Part shown: positions 22,756 through 32,788 of the stretch, in pieces | Layout: each line of letters starts with the position of its first letter | Position numbering within the stretch: position 1 is the first letter of the stretch | Assembly: GCF_008180865.1 (NCBI RefSeq) | Contig: NZ_VTEX01000006.1 | Coordinates: forward strand, 281 to 64,280 | Reading direction: 5' to 3' | Source of the DNA: Rossellomorea aquimaris | GTDB taxonomy: Bacteria; Bacillota; Bacilli; Bacillales; Bacillaceae_B | DNA: 64,000 nucleotides | Position numbers and translations under genes: made by a program | The notes under the pieces: model-generated | What the model was told of the DNA's origin: nothing | Seen by the model: the letters and a program-made list of their open reading frames with translations, nothing else | The model's database searches: none

Positions 22756-23694
22756 ATGTCGAGTACTAAAACAGAAGTTGAAGAAACAGTAGACAAAATA
22801 AAAGATAGTGAAGCAGCTCAAAAACTTATAGATAATGAATTATGGATTGCCCTGGGATCAGGTGCGATAAAAATTGTGGCGATCATGGTCTTCACCTATA
22901 TCGCTCTAAGGCTGGGAAGGTCAGCCATTCGAAATGTGTTCAGGGTCCGGTCCCGTTCACCTCTTAAGTTTACGGAGCGTCGCGAAGCCACGTTATCGAA
23001 ACTATTAGAGAATGTATTGACCTATGTGATTTATTTCATTAGTTTAATGACGATTTTATCGACTCTTGATATTGATGTGAAAGGGCTGATTGCCGGTGCC
23101 GGGATTGTCGGTCTGGCGGTAGGTTTCGGTGCACAAAACCTTGTTCGGGACATCATCACGGGTTTCTTTATTATATTCGAGGACCAGTTTTCAGTCGGTG
23201 ACTATGTTCGAATTGGTTCTGCTGAAGGTACTGTTGAAGAAATCGGCCTTCGTACGACAAAGATCAAGAGCTGGACCGGGGAATTACATATCTTCCCCAA
23301 TGGTAATATTACAGAAGTAACGAACTTCTCCATTCACAACAGCATTGCGGTCGTAGATGTCAGTATTGCCTATGAAGAAAATATAGAAGAAGCAGAGAAA
23401 GTGATGCAGGAGCTTCTCCTTGCTTTACCGCAAAAGTATGAAGATCTGGTGAATCCACCTGAACTGTTGGGTGTTCAAACCCTGGGAGCTTCAGATGTGG
23501 TCATTCGGATCGTGGCTGAAACGGTTCCGATGAGACATTGGTATATGGCAAGAATGATCCGTAAAGAGGTTAAACTATGCCTGGATGAGCATGGTATCGA
23601 AATTCCATTCCCTCGTATGGTGATGTATTCACGTCAGGATCAGGAAGATATCCAACCCCGTGAAGAAAAACAAAGAAAACTTGAAAGCGAATAA
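22756..23694 (+). CDS. Small-conductance mechanosensitive channel (MscS family)
   Basis: A 312-residue MscS-type channel that releases solutes on hypo-osmotic shock. It has an N-terminal soluble stretch, then membrane segments near residues 30-50, 85-105 and 110-130. The pore-lining third helix is GLIAGAGIVGLAVGFGAQNL with its Gly/Ala packing pattern, and the beta domain begins FEDQFSVGDYVRIG. The ATG at 22756, 10 bases after GTGGAGG, is preferred to the one at 22732. It lies 14 bases before the DUF951 gene, so they are probably cotranscribed. Confidence 0.92.
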   Translation: MSSTKTEVEETVDKIKDSEAAQKLIDNELWIALGSGAIKIVAIMVFTYIALRLGRSAIRNVFRVRSRSPLKFTERREATLSKLLENVLTYVIYFISLMTILSTLDIDVKGLIAGAGIVGLAVGFGAQNLVRDIITGFFIIFEDQFSVGDYVRIGSAEGTVEEIGLRTTKIKSWTGELHIFPNGNITEVTNFSIHNSIAVVDVSIAYEENIEEAEKVMQELLLALPQKYEDLVNPPELLGVQTLGASDVVIRIVAETVPMRHWYMARMIRKEVKLCLDEHGIEIPFPRMVMYSRQDQEDIQPREEKQRKLESE

Positions 23695-23708
23695 GGAGGA
23701 GAAATCCA

Positions 23709-23909
23709 GTGGAGCCCAAGACATTCACATTAAATGATATTGTAGAAATGAAAAAGCCGCATCCATGTGGTACGAACCGCTGGAAAGTGATCCGTATGGG
23801 AATGGATATTCGCATCAAATGTGTTGGATGCGGTCACAGCGTCATGATTCCCAGAAAAGATTTTGCGAAAAAAATGAAAAAAGTCATCAGCAGCGGCGAG
23901 GAAGGATAA
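23709..23909 (+). CDS. DUF951 small protein (YyzM-like)
   Basis: A 66-residue basic protein of the DUF951 family, common between mscS-like genes and ychF in Bacilli. It has a conserved N-terminal block around DIVEMKKPHPCGTNRWKV. A Cys pair in CVGCGH, together with Cys 22, could hold a metal. The GTG start follows AAGGAGG, which overlaps the mscS stop. No function is known. Confidence 0.85.
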   Translation: MEPKTFTLNDIVEMKKPHPCGTNRWKVIRMGMDIRIKCVGCGHSVMIPRKDFAKKMKKVISSGEEG

Positions 23910-23973
23910 GTATTCTTTTTTTACCCATATTTCTTTTGACCTAATCCATCCTATGGTTAAATTGCCAAGGTTT

Positions 23974-24016
23974 AAGAGCATTCAGTCGGTTTCAGTCGAT
24001 TGGATGCTCTTTTTAG
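23974..24016 (+). terminator. Terminator after DUF951
   Basis: AGAGCATTCAGTCG pairs imperfectly with CGATTGGATGCTCT and is followed by five T. Confidence 0.75.
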
Positions 24017-24153
24017 TAAGCCATGCCGATGCCTGAAGCTTCACTTGTCTTTTCCCTCTATTATCTCTATAATTGTGAAAGGTTCGACCGTTTACTTATT
24101 TTCGATCTTACATGATTTTTAATAGATAAGAATTTAGATGAGGAGTGACCATA

Positions 24154-25254
24154 ATGGCTTTAACAGCTGGTATTGTTGGATTACCTAACGTAGGGAAGTC
24201 CACTTTATTTAATGCAATTACAAAAGCAGGTGCAGAATCTGCCAACTATCCTTTCTGTACAATTGATCCGAACGTAGGAATTGTAGAAGTTCCCGATCAC
24301 CGTTTAGATAAATTAACAGAGCTTGTAGAACCGAAGAAGACGGTTCCCACTGCCTTTGAATTCACGGATATCGCCGGGATTGTAAAAGGAGCGAGTAAAG
24401 GAGAAGGATTAGGGAATAAATTCTTATCTCATATTCGCCAAGTGGATGCAATCTGTCAGGTTGTGCGTTGTTTTGCGGATGATAATATCACACACGTTTC
24501 AGGTAAAGTAGATCCGATTGCGGATATTGAAGTCATCAACCTGGAATTGATCTTAGCTGACCTTGAAACAGTGGATAAGCGTCTCGCCAGAGTTCAGAAA
24601 ATGGCCAAGCAAAAAGATAAAGAAGCAGTATTTGAGCATGATATCCTTGTGAAAATCAAAGAAGCTCTTGAAGCGGAGCAGCCGGCACGTACGGTTGAGT
24701 TCTCAGATGAACAAATGAAGCTTGTGAAACAGCTACACCTTCTGACTTCAAAGCCTGTATTATATGTAGCAAACGTAAGTGAAGATGAAATTGCCGACCC
24801 TTCTGACAACGAATATGTTCAAAAAGTATGTGAATTCGCTAAAGAAGACAATGCAGAAGTGATTGTTGTCTGCGCGAAAATCGAATCTGAAATTGCTGAG
24901 CTTGATGATGAAGAAAAAGCAATGTTCCTGGAAGAGCTGGGGATTGAAGAATCCGGTTTAGATCAGCTGATCCGCGCTACCTATTCTTTATTAGGACTGG
25001 CTACGTACTTCACAGCCGGCGTTCAAGAGGTCCGCGCCTGGACATTCCGTGAAGGGATGAAAGCTCCACAATGTGCCGGAGTCATCCATACCGACTTCGA
25101 AAGAGGCTTCATCCGTGCCGAAACAGTTTCCTATGAAGACCTTGTGGAAGCCGGAACAATGGGTGCAGCCCGTGAAGCAGGAAAAGTGCGATTAGAAGGT
25201 AAAGAATACCTCGTAAAAGACGGAGACATCATTCACTTCCGTTTTAATGTATAA
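24154..25254 (+). CDS. ychF: Redox/ribosome-associated ATPase YchF (Obg family)
   Basis: YchF (366 aa) is a universally conserved TRAFAC P-loop NTPase that binds the 50S subunit and prefers ATP. Walker A is GLPNVGKSTLFNAIT and G3 is DIAGIVKGAS. The G4 position reads NVSED instead of NKxD, the change that explains ATP preference. The C-terminal TGS domain follows VRAWTFREGMKAPQCAG. The ATG at 24154, after GAGGAG, gives the standard MALTAGIVGLPN start. It is single, with its own terminator. Confidence 0.97.
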   Translation: MALTAGIVGLPNVGKSTLFNAITKAGAESANYPFCTIDPNVGIVEVPDHRLDKLTELVEPKKTVPTAFEFTDIAGIVKGASKGEGLGNKFLSHIRQVDAICQVVRCFADDNITHVSGKVDPIADIEVINLELILADLETVDKRLARVQKMAKQKDKEAVFEHDILVKIKEALEAEQPARTVEFSDEQMKLVKQLHLLTSKPVLYVANVSEDEIADPSDNEYVQKVCEFAKEDNAEVIVVCAKIESEIAELDDEEKAMFLEELGIEESGLDQLIRATYSLLGLATYFTAGVQEVRAWTFREGMKAPQCAGVIHTDFERGFIRAETVSYEDLVEAGTMGAAREAGKVRLEGKEYLVKDGDIIHFRFNV

Positions 25255-25266
25255 ATTTGTGAATGA

Positions 25267-25298
25267 AAGACTAGAGTTTCGATTCTAGTCTTTTTTTT
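25267..25298 (+). terminator. Terminator after ychF
   Basis: AAGACTAGA (25267-25275) pairs with TCTAGTCTT (25284-25292), followed by a T run to 25298. Confidence 0.88.
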
Positions 25299-25306
25299 AC
25301 GTCATA

Positions 25307-25335
25307 TTGCAATAATAGATAACCTGTGCTATAAT
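25307..25335 (+). promoter_or_regulatory. Promoter of rpsF-ssb-rpsR
   Basis: TTGCAA (25307-25312), a 17-base spacer and a perfect TATAAT (25330-25335), just upstream of the rpsF leader. Confidence 0.75.
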
Positions 25336-25360
25336 TTTATTTCGTGAGTAATGAACGCAT

Positions 25361-25410
25361 TGCTCCTTGTTCTTTCACAAAGAAAGGACCGCATAGACCA
25401 CGAGGAGGTG
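25361..25410 (+). ncRNA. S6:S18-binding rpsF leader (autoregulatory)
   Basis: The leader can fold with TTCTTTC/GAAAGGA as the upper stem and CTCC/GGAG as the lower stem. The GACCGCATAGACC segment, with its exposed CCG, lies on the 3' side. A CCG-containing bulge recognised by the S6:S18 complex is known in rpsF leaders of many bacteria. The lower stem contains the GAGGAGGTG ribosome site of rpsF, so S6:S18 binding could repress translation. Confidence 0.6.
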
Positions 25411-25418
25411 ACATTCAG

Positions 25419-25706
25419 ATGAGAAAGTACGAAGTTATGTACATTGTCCGCCCAAACATTGACGACGAGTCAAAGAAAGCAGTAGTTGAGCGTTTCGATA
25501 ACGTTTTAACAACTAACGGCGCGGAAATCATCGAGTCAAAAGATTGGGGTAAACGTCGTTTAGCGTATGAAATCAACGATTTTCGTGATGGTTTCTATCA
25601 ACTAGTTAAGATGAGCGCTACTTCTGATGCAGTTAACGAATTCGATCGTTTAGCTAAAATCAGCGATGATATTATCCGTCATATCGTTGTTAAAGAAGAA
25701 GAATAA
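25419..25706 (+). CDS. rpsF: 30S ribosomal protein S6
   Basis: S6 (95 aa), a small-subunit protein that dimerises with S18 on the platform. It starts [17 protein letters not shown] and has the ferredoxin-like pattern with [20 protein letters not shown]. The ATG at 25419 follows GAGGAGGTGA; the reading frame stays open upstream but lacks family similarity there. It is the first gene of the rpsF-ssb-rpsR operon. Confidence 0.98.
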   Translation: MRKYEVMYIVRPNIDDESKKAVVERFDNVLTTNGAEIIESKDWGKRRLAYEINDFRDGFYQLVKMSATSDAVNEFDRLAKISDDIIRHIVVKEEE

Positions 25707-25741
25707 TCCGTACGTTTTTTAAGATATACACTTCTATCATC

Positions 25742-25757
25742 TGTTTCACATGAAACA
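25742..25757. promoter_or_regulatory. parS-like site between rpsF and ssb
   Basis: TGTTTCACATGAAACA differs from the parS consensus TGTTTCACGTGAAACA by one base in the central CACGTG. It could be a weak Spo0J site or chance; the position is about 5 kb from the exact site in spo0J. Confidence 0.45.
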
Positions 25758-25785
25758 GTAAACTAGAAGGAAGGGGTTGATTCTG

Positions 25786-26301
25786 ATGATGAACCGAGTT
25801 GTATTAGTAGGGCGTTTAACCAAAGACCCTGAATTAAAATATACTCCAAGTGGAGTGGCTGTTGCTTCGTTTACACTGGCTGTCAATCGTAGTTTTACGA
25901 ATCAATCAGGAGAACGGGAAGCAGATTTTATTAACTGCGTTGTATGGCGTCGCCCTGCAGAGAATGTAGCAAACTTTCTTAAAAAAGGCAGCTTAGCTGG
26001 CGTTGACGGTCGTATTCAAACACGTAATTTCGAAGGACAGGATGGACGCCGTGTGTTTATGACGGAAGTTGTAGCAGAAAGCGTTCAGTTCTTAGAGCCG
26101 CGTAGTGCGAATCAAGGCGATCGTGGAGGAAGTCCGGGCTATTCGGGTGGAGGTCAACGCGACCAAGGAAATCCGTATAGTCAGAATCAGAATCAACAGC
26201 GCAACAACAATAATAACAACAACTATACACGTGTAGATGAGGATCCATTTGCAAATGACGGTCAGCCGATCGACATTTCCGATGATGATCTGCCATTCTA
26301 A
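25786..26301 (+). CDS. ssbA: Single-stranded DNA-binding protein
   Basis: SsbA (171 aa) coats single-stranded DNA in replication and recombination. The OB fold covers residues 1-106, starting [20 protein letters not shown], with [20 protein letters not shown] in the core. A Gly/Gln/Asn-rich linker includes an unusually long run of seven Asn. The C-terminal tip DDDLPF is the partner-docking peptide. The second of the in-frame starts (ATG 25786) fits the family and the AAGGAAGGGG ribosome site. Confidence 0.98.
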   Translation: MMNRVVLVGRLTKDPELKYTPSGVAVASFTLAVNRSFTNQSGEREADFINCVVWRRPAENVANFLKKGSLAGVDGRIQTRNFEGQDGRRVFMTEVVAESVQFLEPRSANQGDRGGSPGYSGGGQRDQGNPYSQNQNQQRNNNNNNNYTRVDEDPFANDGQPIDISDDDLPF

Positions 26302-26315
26302 ACGAACGATAATGA

Positions 26316-26579
<264 letters not shown>

Positions 26580-26590
26580 TATCATCGGCT

Positions 26591-26625
26591 AAAGCAGCAG
26601 AGACTTGTCTCTGCTGCTTTTTTTT
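26591..26625 (+). terminator. Terminator after rpsR
   Basis: AAAGCAGCAGAGAC (26591-26604) pairs perfectly with GTCTCTGCTGCTTT (26607-26620), and T runs on to 26625. Confidence 0.92.
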
Positions 26626-26805
26626 ATGCCGTTTTTTAAACGGTGTGTATGAGATCTAACCTTCATCTGCTAAGTACCTCTTCGATTATCCTGTCCATCT
26701 TCACTTTGTTCTTGTAAATTCCCCTATACCTATAAAGAAATGGTGGAAAATGTCGATGAATAAGTGTATATATAGATAGTTTTGGCAGTTAGAGGGGGAA
26801 TTTAT

Positions 26806-28866
26806 GTGAAAAAGAAAAACACAAGGAAACAGGTGGAACGAAAGAAGGGCTTTCTTCTATCATCCATTAGAATGAAGCTTATTGTAATCATATCCATTCT
26901 ATTTATGGTTTCTTTAGCTATTATTATTTCAATTACAAGCTTGCAGACGAGAATGAAAACAGAGAAAGAGGTCATTGACCAAACTCAAGGGATTGTAGGA
27001 GAGCTAAATAATTCAGTGCAACTCTTTCTTGGACAATACGAAAAGAGTATTGATCAATATTCAATTTCCAACTCGTTAAAAGATTATGCAAAAGCACAAT
27101 TGCAAACAGAATCTGCTGGTGAAAATACAGAGCTATTTGCCAATATTCAATCTGATTTTGATAATTACTTAAGCCTTTATGGGGAAGCTACTTCTATTTA
27201 TTTCGCTTCACCAAATAAGAAATTGAAAATCGTTCCATCCGTCTCTCTGCCAAGTGACTTTGATCCAACAAGCAGGGATTGGTATAAAAACGCTGAGGAA
27301 GTAAGGGCTGGCGTGGTGTGGAGCGATCCTTACGTAGATACTGCAACGGAAGAATATATCATTACAGCCTCCAGAGCGATTGTTTCAGATAATAAAGTAG
27401 TAGGCGTTCTCGGTGTCGATATTAACTTGACGAAACTTACTGATCGAGTCTCAGAAATGGACATTGGGTTTAATGGCTATCCATTCCTGATTGGACTCGA
27501 TGGTACAGCCATCGTTCACCCTACTAAGCGGGGGGAAGATCTGTCATCGCTACCTTTCATCGATAAAATGCTGACTTCTGAGAAGGAATCCGATACAATC
27601 CGATACGAACTGGACGGTGACGAAAAGGTATTGGTGTATAATACGGTACCCAAGACGAATTGGAAAGTGGGCTCTGCCTATAGTATGGAGGATCTTATTC
27701 AGTCATCGAAAGAAATCGAACGATTACTGATCGTGACAGCCCTCATTACTCTGGCTGTCATGTTGGTGTTAGTTGTGTTCATTTCTAATAAAATCACTAA
27801 ACCAATCAAGCACCTTCAAAAAACGGTAACCGATGTCTCTACTGGAGATTTATCCATTCAGTCTGAAATTAATTCAAAAGATGAGACAGGATTACTAGCG
27901 TCCGATTTAAACAAAATGATCGTAAATATGAAAGATACGATACGAGTTGTCCAAGAATCGATTTATAATGTCCGAGAATCAGCTGAGGGATTAAGTGCCG
28001 TTTCTGAGGAGACAAATGCTTCAAGTGAAGAGATGGCAAAGGCTGTTTCCGAAATTGCGACAGGGGCTTCTCAGTCAGCAGCAGACTCTGACCGGGCTCA
28101 TCATCAAACAGAGCAACTAGGAACAAGAATTAATGGAGTCTATGAAAAATCCAAAGCTATGTCTGAGATGGCTGGACAAGCAGATGTCATGAACCAGTCC
28201 GGGTTAAACCAGGTAAAAGAATTAGAAAATGCCTATCATTCTTCCAGTGAATACATCTCCTCCATGGAGAAAGTCATCTTTAGTTTGGAAGCAAAGGTGA
28301 AGACGATTGAATCGGTCATGGGCACAATAACGGATATTTCTTCTCAAACGAACCTCCTTGCATTAAATGCCAGCATTGAGGCGGCTAGAGCAGGTGAACA
28401 CGGCAAAGGATTTGCTGTCGTGGCGGAAGAAGTACGAAAGCTTGCGGATCAGTCAGTGAAGGCAACCGAAGAAGTAAAACGAACCATTATAGAAATTCAA
28501 CAAGGCTCTCATCAAGCGGTTGACGAAATGGTGAAAACGAAGGAGACCTTTGACGTTCAAAATGAAGTGATCCAAAAGACCAATCACGTTTTTGACCAAA
28601 CCTCACAGTTAATGAAATCCATGCAGGATGAAATTGAAAGAATGTATGAGGAAGTTGGTCAAATCAATCTTGAAAAAGATGAAGTGGTCAACGTGATCCA
28701 GATGATGGCTGCTACAGCGGAACAAACGGCTGCTTCCTGCGAGGAAATGAGTGCCTCTACAGAAGAACAAGTAAGGGCCGTCCAATCGGTTACACAAGCT
28801 GCTGAACGCTTAACAGACCTAAGTCAAGAGCTTCAGTCTTCAATCGAACGGTTTAAAATTTCATAA
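26806..28866 (+). CDS. Methyl-accepting chemotaxis protein (dCache-HAMP)
   Basis: A 686-residue transmembrane chemoreceptor. A basic N-terminus leads into a membrane helix at about 23-45. The extracellular region to about 305 has a double-Cache pattern, with the ligand-site-like [20 protein letters not shown] and [13 protein letters not shown] second membrane helix (about 311-332) precedes a HAMP linker. The cytoplasmic domain has the conserved hairpin tip [20 protein letters not shown] and [13 protein letters not shown]. The GTG at 26806, 8 bases after GGGGG, is chosen. The ligand is unknown; an amino acid or other small molecule is likely for a dCache domain. It is a single gene, with none of its neighbours involved in chemotaxis. 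Confidence 0.93.
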   Translation: MKKKNTRKQVERKKGFLLSSIRMKLIVIISILFMVSLAIIISITSLQTRMKTEKEVIDQTQGIVGELNNSVQLFLGQYEKSIDQYSISNSLKDYAKAQLQTESAGENTELFANIQSDFDNYLSLYGEATSIYFASPNKKLKIVPSVSLPSDFDPTSRDWYKNAEEVRAGVVWSDPYVDTATEEYIITASRAIVSDNKVVGVLGVDINLTKLTDRVSEMDIGFNGYPFLIGLDGTAIVHPTKRGEDLSSLPFIDKMLTSEKESDTIRYELDGDEKVLVYNTVPKTNWKVGSAYSMEDLIQSSKEIERLLIVTALITLAVMLVLVVFISNKITKPIKHLQKTVTDVSTGDLSIQSEINSKDETGLLASDLNKMIVNMKDTIRVVQESIYNVRESAEGLSAVSEETNASSEEMAKAVSEIATGASQSAADSDRAHHQTEQLGTRINGVYEKSKAMSEMAGQADVMNQSGLNQVKELENAYHSSSEYISSMEKVIFSLEAKVKTIESVMGTITDISSQTNLLALNASIEAARAGEHGKGFAVVAEEVRKLADQSVKATEEVKRTIIEIQQGSHQAVDEMVKTKETFDVQNEVIQKTNHVFDQTSQLMKSMQDEIERMYEEVGQINLEKDEVVNVIQMMAATAEQTAASCEEMSASTEEQVRAVQSVTQAAERLTDLSQELQSSIERFKIS

Positions 28867-28899
28867 TATTCATTAGAGGGTGGTCCTGATACATTGCTA

Positions 28900-28959
28900 T
28901 TCTTTATCTACTGCGTATACTCCTTTTTAAAGTGAGTGCATACTAGAGTAGATAAAGAA
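28900..28959 (+). other. Long imperfect hairpin downstream of the chemoreceptor
   Basis: TTCTTTATCTACT (28900-28912) pairs perfectly with AGTAGATAAAGAA (28947-28959). An inner stem GTATACTC/GAGTGCATAC gives a stem of over 20 pairs. It has no T run. It is followed at once by a separate small terminator, so this is not simply the terminator. Confidence 0.6.
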
Positions 28960-28970
28960 AAGAAGCATGT

Positions 28971-28990
28971 AGAAGGGCTCCTTCTTTTTT
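28971..28990 (+). terminator. Terminator of the chemoreceptor gene
   Basis: AGAAGG, a three-base loop and CCTTCT, followed by T6. The stem is short. The remaining bases to 29191 hold no recognisable gene; an unassigned yybS promoter must lie there. Confidence 0.65.
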
Positions 28991-29191
28991 GTTCAAAATG
29001 AAGTAAAATGAAAATAATAGTTATTCATATTGACAATTTGGCACAAGTTTAGTGGAAAGTAGCACAACAATGGCGGACATTAAAGAATGCTCGTCACCTT
29101 CGGATAAGGACCCGTTAGATGAAATCTATCTCCAAAATTGATATGATAGTGCTATTGCATGTTTTTGAATTTATCGTAAGGAGCGTTTCAA

Positions 29192-30115
29192 TTGAAAAAT
29201 CCCCGTGTGTTAACGGAAGGTGCGCTTATGCTCGCCATCTTTACTGTTTTACTGTTGTTGGCTTTATATGTTCCGCTAATCGGGACCCTTGCATTTTTCG
29301 TATTGCCCCTCCCTCTTATTCTGTTCAGTTCTAAGTATTCGTTACTGAATTCTTTATATGTATTGATCGGATCGTTAGGATTATCCTTCTTGTTTGGAGG
29401 GCTCATTGCGCTGCCTGTTGCCTTCATGGTTGCGACAACCGGGGTGGTGATTGGCTGGTGTGTGAAAGCGAAAGTAGATAAAATGAGGCTGTTTATGGCG
29501 TCAAGCCTCACACTTGTCATCAATATTGTGATTGGTTTTGTTTTTTCTATCCTACTTTTCAATGTTAATATTATAGAAGATAGCTTAGCTGAATCGAAGG
29601 CCGCTTATTATTCTTTACTTGAGAAGATTGGTCAAGAACCGGATAAGAGACTGGTGGAGAGTCTGGAGAACTCCATTGATCTCATTCAGACCTTGATGCC
29701 TACTTTGTTTGTGGGAATTGCTGTCGTAATGGCCCTGTTGTTCATGCTGATCAACTTTCCCATAATGAAGCGTTTAGGGAGAGATGTTCCCGTATTTAAA
29801 CCATTTAGAGAATGGAAGCTTCCTAAGAGTATCCTTTGGTATTATTTACTTACCTTAGTTCTATCCATGATTCTGCAGCCGGAGAAAGGAACGTATGCTT
29901 ATACGGCCCTTCTTAATGTTCTGTATGTATTGCAAACATTGATGGCGGTACAGGGCTTGTCTTTCCTCTACTTCTTCGCTCATATAAAAGGATGGTCAAA
30001 AGGAATTTTGGTATTAATTACAATCATTTCGATTCCTCTTCTTTATCTCGTGCGAATTTTAGGTATAATTGACTTAGGATTTGATCTAAGACAACGCCTA
30101 CAACGCAAGTCATAG
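29192..30115 (+). CDS. yybS: YybS, DUF2232 membrane protein
   Basis: A 307-residue membrane protein with about eight hydrophobic segments, matching B. subtilis YybS in length and in its place before gdpP (yybT). DUF2232 is a member of the larger ECF-transporter S-component-like group, so a substrate-binding membrane role has been suggested; nothing is proven. The start is TTG, 8 bases after TAAGGAG. It lies 26 bases before gdpP and is probably cotranscribed with it. Confidence 0.9.
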   Translation: MKNPRVLTEGALMLAIFTVLLLLALYVPLIGTLAFFVLPLPLILFSSKYSLLNSLYVLIGSLGLSFLFGGLIALPVAFMVATTGVVIGWCVKAKVDKMRLFMASSLTLVINIVIGFVFSILLFNVNIIEDSLAESKAAYYSLLEKIGQEPDKRLVESLENSIDLIQTLMPTLFVGIAVVMALLFMLINFPIMKRLGRDVPVFKPFREWKLPKSILWYYLLTLVLSMILQPEKGTYAYTALLNVLYVLQTLMAVQGLSFLYFFAHIKGWSKGILVLITIISIPLLYLVRILGIIDLGFDLRQRLQRKS

Positions 30116-30141
30116 AAATTTAAGGTCCAGGAGCTGAAATC

Positions 30142-32115
30142 ATGCCATCTTATTTTAATAAGCGAATGATCCGCTACCCATTGTACGGTCTTGCTATATT
30201 AACAGCTCTATTGTTAGTATCGGTTTCCTTTTACCAATGGATCATTTCGTTAATAGGGTTGATTGTCTTTGGAATCGTGTATTTTCTCGCTTTCTATTTT
30301 GAGAGAAGATCGCACGAAGAAACAGAGGAGTATATCTCCACTTTATCCTATCGTGTAAAGCGTGTAGGGGAAGAGGCGTTAATGGAGATGCCCATTGGGA
30401 TCATGCTGATCAATGATGAATATTACATAGAATGGACGAATCCTTTTCTGGCCTCTTGTTTTAATGAAGATACAGTCGTTGGAAGATCCTTATACGATGT
30501 GGCAGAAACTCTAGTTCCATTAATCAAGCAGGAAGTAGATTCAGAAATCGTGACGATTAATGAGAGAAAGTATCATGTCGTATTGAAGCTCAAAGAAAAA
30601 CTTCTCTATTTCTTTGACGTCACGGAACAAAAAGAAATAGAAAAACAATATCATGATGAACGCACGAATATTGGCATCATCTTTCTAGATAACTATGATG
30701 AATTAACGCAAGGGATGGACGATCAAACAAGAAGCAGCTTGAATAGTTTAGTGACGTCCATTCTGAATAAGTGGGCGAAAGAATATGGTGTATTCTTGAA
30801 GCGGGTCTCTTCTGAGAGGTTCATCGCCGTCATTAATGAAAAGATCCTTCAAGTATTGGAGAAGGAAAAGTTCGGTATATTGGATGATGTCCGGGATACC
30901 ACAGCCAAGCAAAATGTCCCCTTGACTTTAAGTATTGGTGTAGGGACTGGGGTTTCTTCCCTGCCTGAACTGGGTACCCTTGCCCAATCAAGCCTGGATC
31001 TCGCTTTAGGTCGTGGAGGAGATCAGGTGGCCATTAAGCAAACCAATGGAAAGGTTAAATTCTACGGTGGAAAAACCAATCCAATGGAAAAACGTACCCG
31101 TGTACGTGCCAGAGTCATTTCCCATGCACTAAAGGAAATCATGCTCGAAAGTGACAAGGTCATCATTATGGGACATAAACATCCCGACATGGATGCCATT
31201 GGAGCTGCCATCGGCATTCGTAAAGTGGCTCAAATGAATCAGCGTGAAGGATACGTTGTCCTAAACTTTAATGAAATTGATAATGGTGTGAAACGATTGA
31301 TGAAGGAGATAAAAGTAAATTCAGATCTTCATTCCCGATTCATCACCCCTGAGGAAGCAATCGAAATGGCGACAGAGGATACACTGCTCGTGGTCGTCGA
31401 TACCCACAAGCCGTCCCTGGTCATTGAAGAAAGGCTTCTAAACAAAATGGATAAAGTCGTGGTGATCGATCATCATCGACGTGGCGAAGACTTTATTAAG
31501 AACCCATTGCTTGTTTATATGGAGCCATATGCTTCTTCAACAGCAGAACTTGTGACGGAGCTATTGGAATATCAGCCTAAACATGAAAAAATCACGATGC
31601 TTGAAGCCACCTCCCTCCTGGCAGGAATCATTGTCGATACGAAGAGCTTTACGCTTCGAACGGGATCGAGGACCTTCGATGCTGCTTCTTATTTAAGGGC
31701 ACAAGGAGCAGATACCGTATTGGTACAAAAGTTTCTGAAAGAGGATGTCGATACCTATATCAAACGTTCAAGGTTAATCGAATCGGTTAAATTTTTCCGT
31801 GAAGGCGTTGCGATTGCGAAAGCAGAGGAGGATGTCATCTATGATCCCGTCTTGATTGCACAGGCAGCGGATACGTTATTGACCATGGATGAAGTGATAG
31901 CTTCCTTCGTCATCTCCAAGCGGGATCCGGAAACAATCGGGATCAGTGCCCGTTCTTTAGGTGACGTAAACGTACAAATCATTATGGAAAACTTAAACGG
32001 TGGAGGTCATTTAACCAACGCCGCTACTCAAATAAAGCAAGCATCTGTACTAGAAGCTGAAGAACAGCTGAAGGAAGCATTAAATGATTATTTTGAAGGG
32101 AGAAAAGAGATATGA
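30142..32115 (+). CDS. gdpP: Cyclic di-AMP phosphodiesterase GdpP
   Basis: GdpP (657 aa) hydrolyses c-di-AMP to pApA and so tunes K+ uptake, osmolyte transport and wall stress tolerance. Two N-terminal membrane helices (about 12-55) precede a PAS-like domain, which binds haem in B. subtilis. A degenerate GGDEF domain follows at about 170-300. The DHH phosphoesterase has [13 protein letters not shown] (about 344-356), VVDTHKP and VIDHHRRG (about 441-448). The DHHA1 part has [12 protein letters not shown]. The stop overlaps the rplI start (ATGA), the usual gdpP-rplI arrangement. Confidence 0.97.
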   Translation: MPSYFNKRMIRYPLYGLAILTALLLVSVSFYQWIISLIGLIVFGIVYFLAFYFERRSHEETEEYISTLSYRVKRVGEEALMEMPIGIMLINDEYYIEWTNPFLASCFNEDTVVGRSLYDVAETLVPLIKQEVDSEIVTINERKYHVVLKLKEKLLYFFDVTEQKEIEKQYHDERTNIGIIFLDNYDELTQGMDDQTRSSLNSLVTSILNKWAKEYGVFLKRVSSERFIAVINEKILQVLEKEKFGILDDVRDTTAKQNVPLTLSIGVGTGVSSLPELGTLAQSSLDLALGRGGDQVAIKQTNGKVKFYGGKTNPMEKRTRVRARVISHALKEIMLESDKVIIMGHKHPDMDAIGAAIGIRKVAQMNQREGYVVLNFNEIDNGVKRLMKEIKVNSDLHSRFITPEEAIEMATEDTLLVVVDTHKPSLVIEERLLNKMDKVVVIDHHRRGEDFIKNPLLVYMEPYASSTAELVTELLEYQPKHEKITMLEATSLLAGIIVDTKSFTLRTGSRTFDAASYLRAQGADTVLVQKFLKEDVDTYIKRSRLIESVKFFREGVAIAKAEEDVIYDPVLIAQAADTLLTMDEVIASFVISKRDPETIGISARSLGDVNVQIIMENLNGGGHLTNAATQIKQASVLEAEEQLKEALNDYFEGRKEI

Positions 32116-32558
32116 AAGTAATTTTCTTAAAAGACGTTAAAGGTAAAGGGAAAAAAGGAGAAGTAAAAAACGTAGCAGATGGCTATGCACATAACTTCTT
32201 ATTAAAAAAAGGCTTGGCCGTTGAAGCAACAAATGCAAATATGGGTCAGCTAGAGGGTCAAAAGAAGAAAGAAGAGCAACTGGCTCAGGAAGAATTGGAA
32301 GAGGCAAAACGATTAAAAGCGACTTTAGAAGAAATCACGGTTGAAATGAAAGCAAAATCCGGTGAAGGTGGTCGTTTATTCGGTTCCATCACAAGCAAGC
32401 AAATTGCGGATGGGTTGAAAAAAGCACATGACATCAAAATCGATAAACGTAAAATTGAAATGAACGATGCCATTCGTGCCCTAGGCTATACGAATGTCCC
32501 TGTGAAGCTTCATACGGATGTTTCAGCTACCTTAAAGGTACATGTAACAGAAGAGTAA
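32112..32558 (+). CDS. rplI: 50S ribosomal protein L9
   Basis: L9 (148 aa) binds 23S rRNA near the L1 stalk. The N-terminal domain [20 protein letters not shown] and the following [14 protein letters not shown] are diagnostic, then comes a long central helix. The C-terminal domain contains [16 protein letters not shown]. Its ATG overlaps the gdpP stop, so translation is coupled. Confidence 0.98.
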   Translation: MKVIFLKDVKGKGKKGEVKNVADGYAHNFLLKKGLAVEATNANMGQLEGQKKKEEQLAQEELEEAKRLKATLEEITVEMKAKSGEGGRLFGSITSKQIADGLKKAHDIKIDKRKIEMNDAIRALGYTNVPVKLHTDVSATLKVHVTEE

Positions 32559-32634
32559 GATTTTATCAGAGAAAATATACGAAATTTGGTAACTTCATTT
32601 TGAGAAAAACATGTTAAAATGAATATAGCTTGAT

Positions 32635-32673
32635 AAAAAATGTGATCTGGATACTATCCCGATCACATTTTTT
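32635..32673. terminator. Terminator after rplI
   Basis: AAAAAATGTGATC (32635-32647) pairs with GATCACATTTTTT (32661-32673). The A and T runs make it work on both strands. Confidence 0.9.
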
Positions 32674-32726
32674 CGGTAGGACTAAATTCTTATTTTTATA
32701 TAGATTAAGGTGTTAACTTTGACGCA

Positions 32727-32756
32727 GGCAGCAGATGCCTTTAGACGTCTGTTGCC
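32727..32756 (+). promoter_or_regulatory. Hairpin in the dnaC leader
   Basis: GGCAGCAGA (32727-32735) pairs with TCTGTTGCC (32748-32756), with one G-U pair, 18 bases before the GGAGG of dnaC. It has no T run, so it is not a terminator. It may be a 5'-end stabiliser or control element. Confidence 0.45.
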
Positions 32757-32788
32757 CCTTCGCAGTTTGAATTGGAGGTTATGCATAG

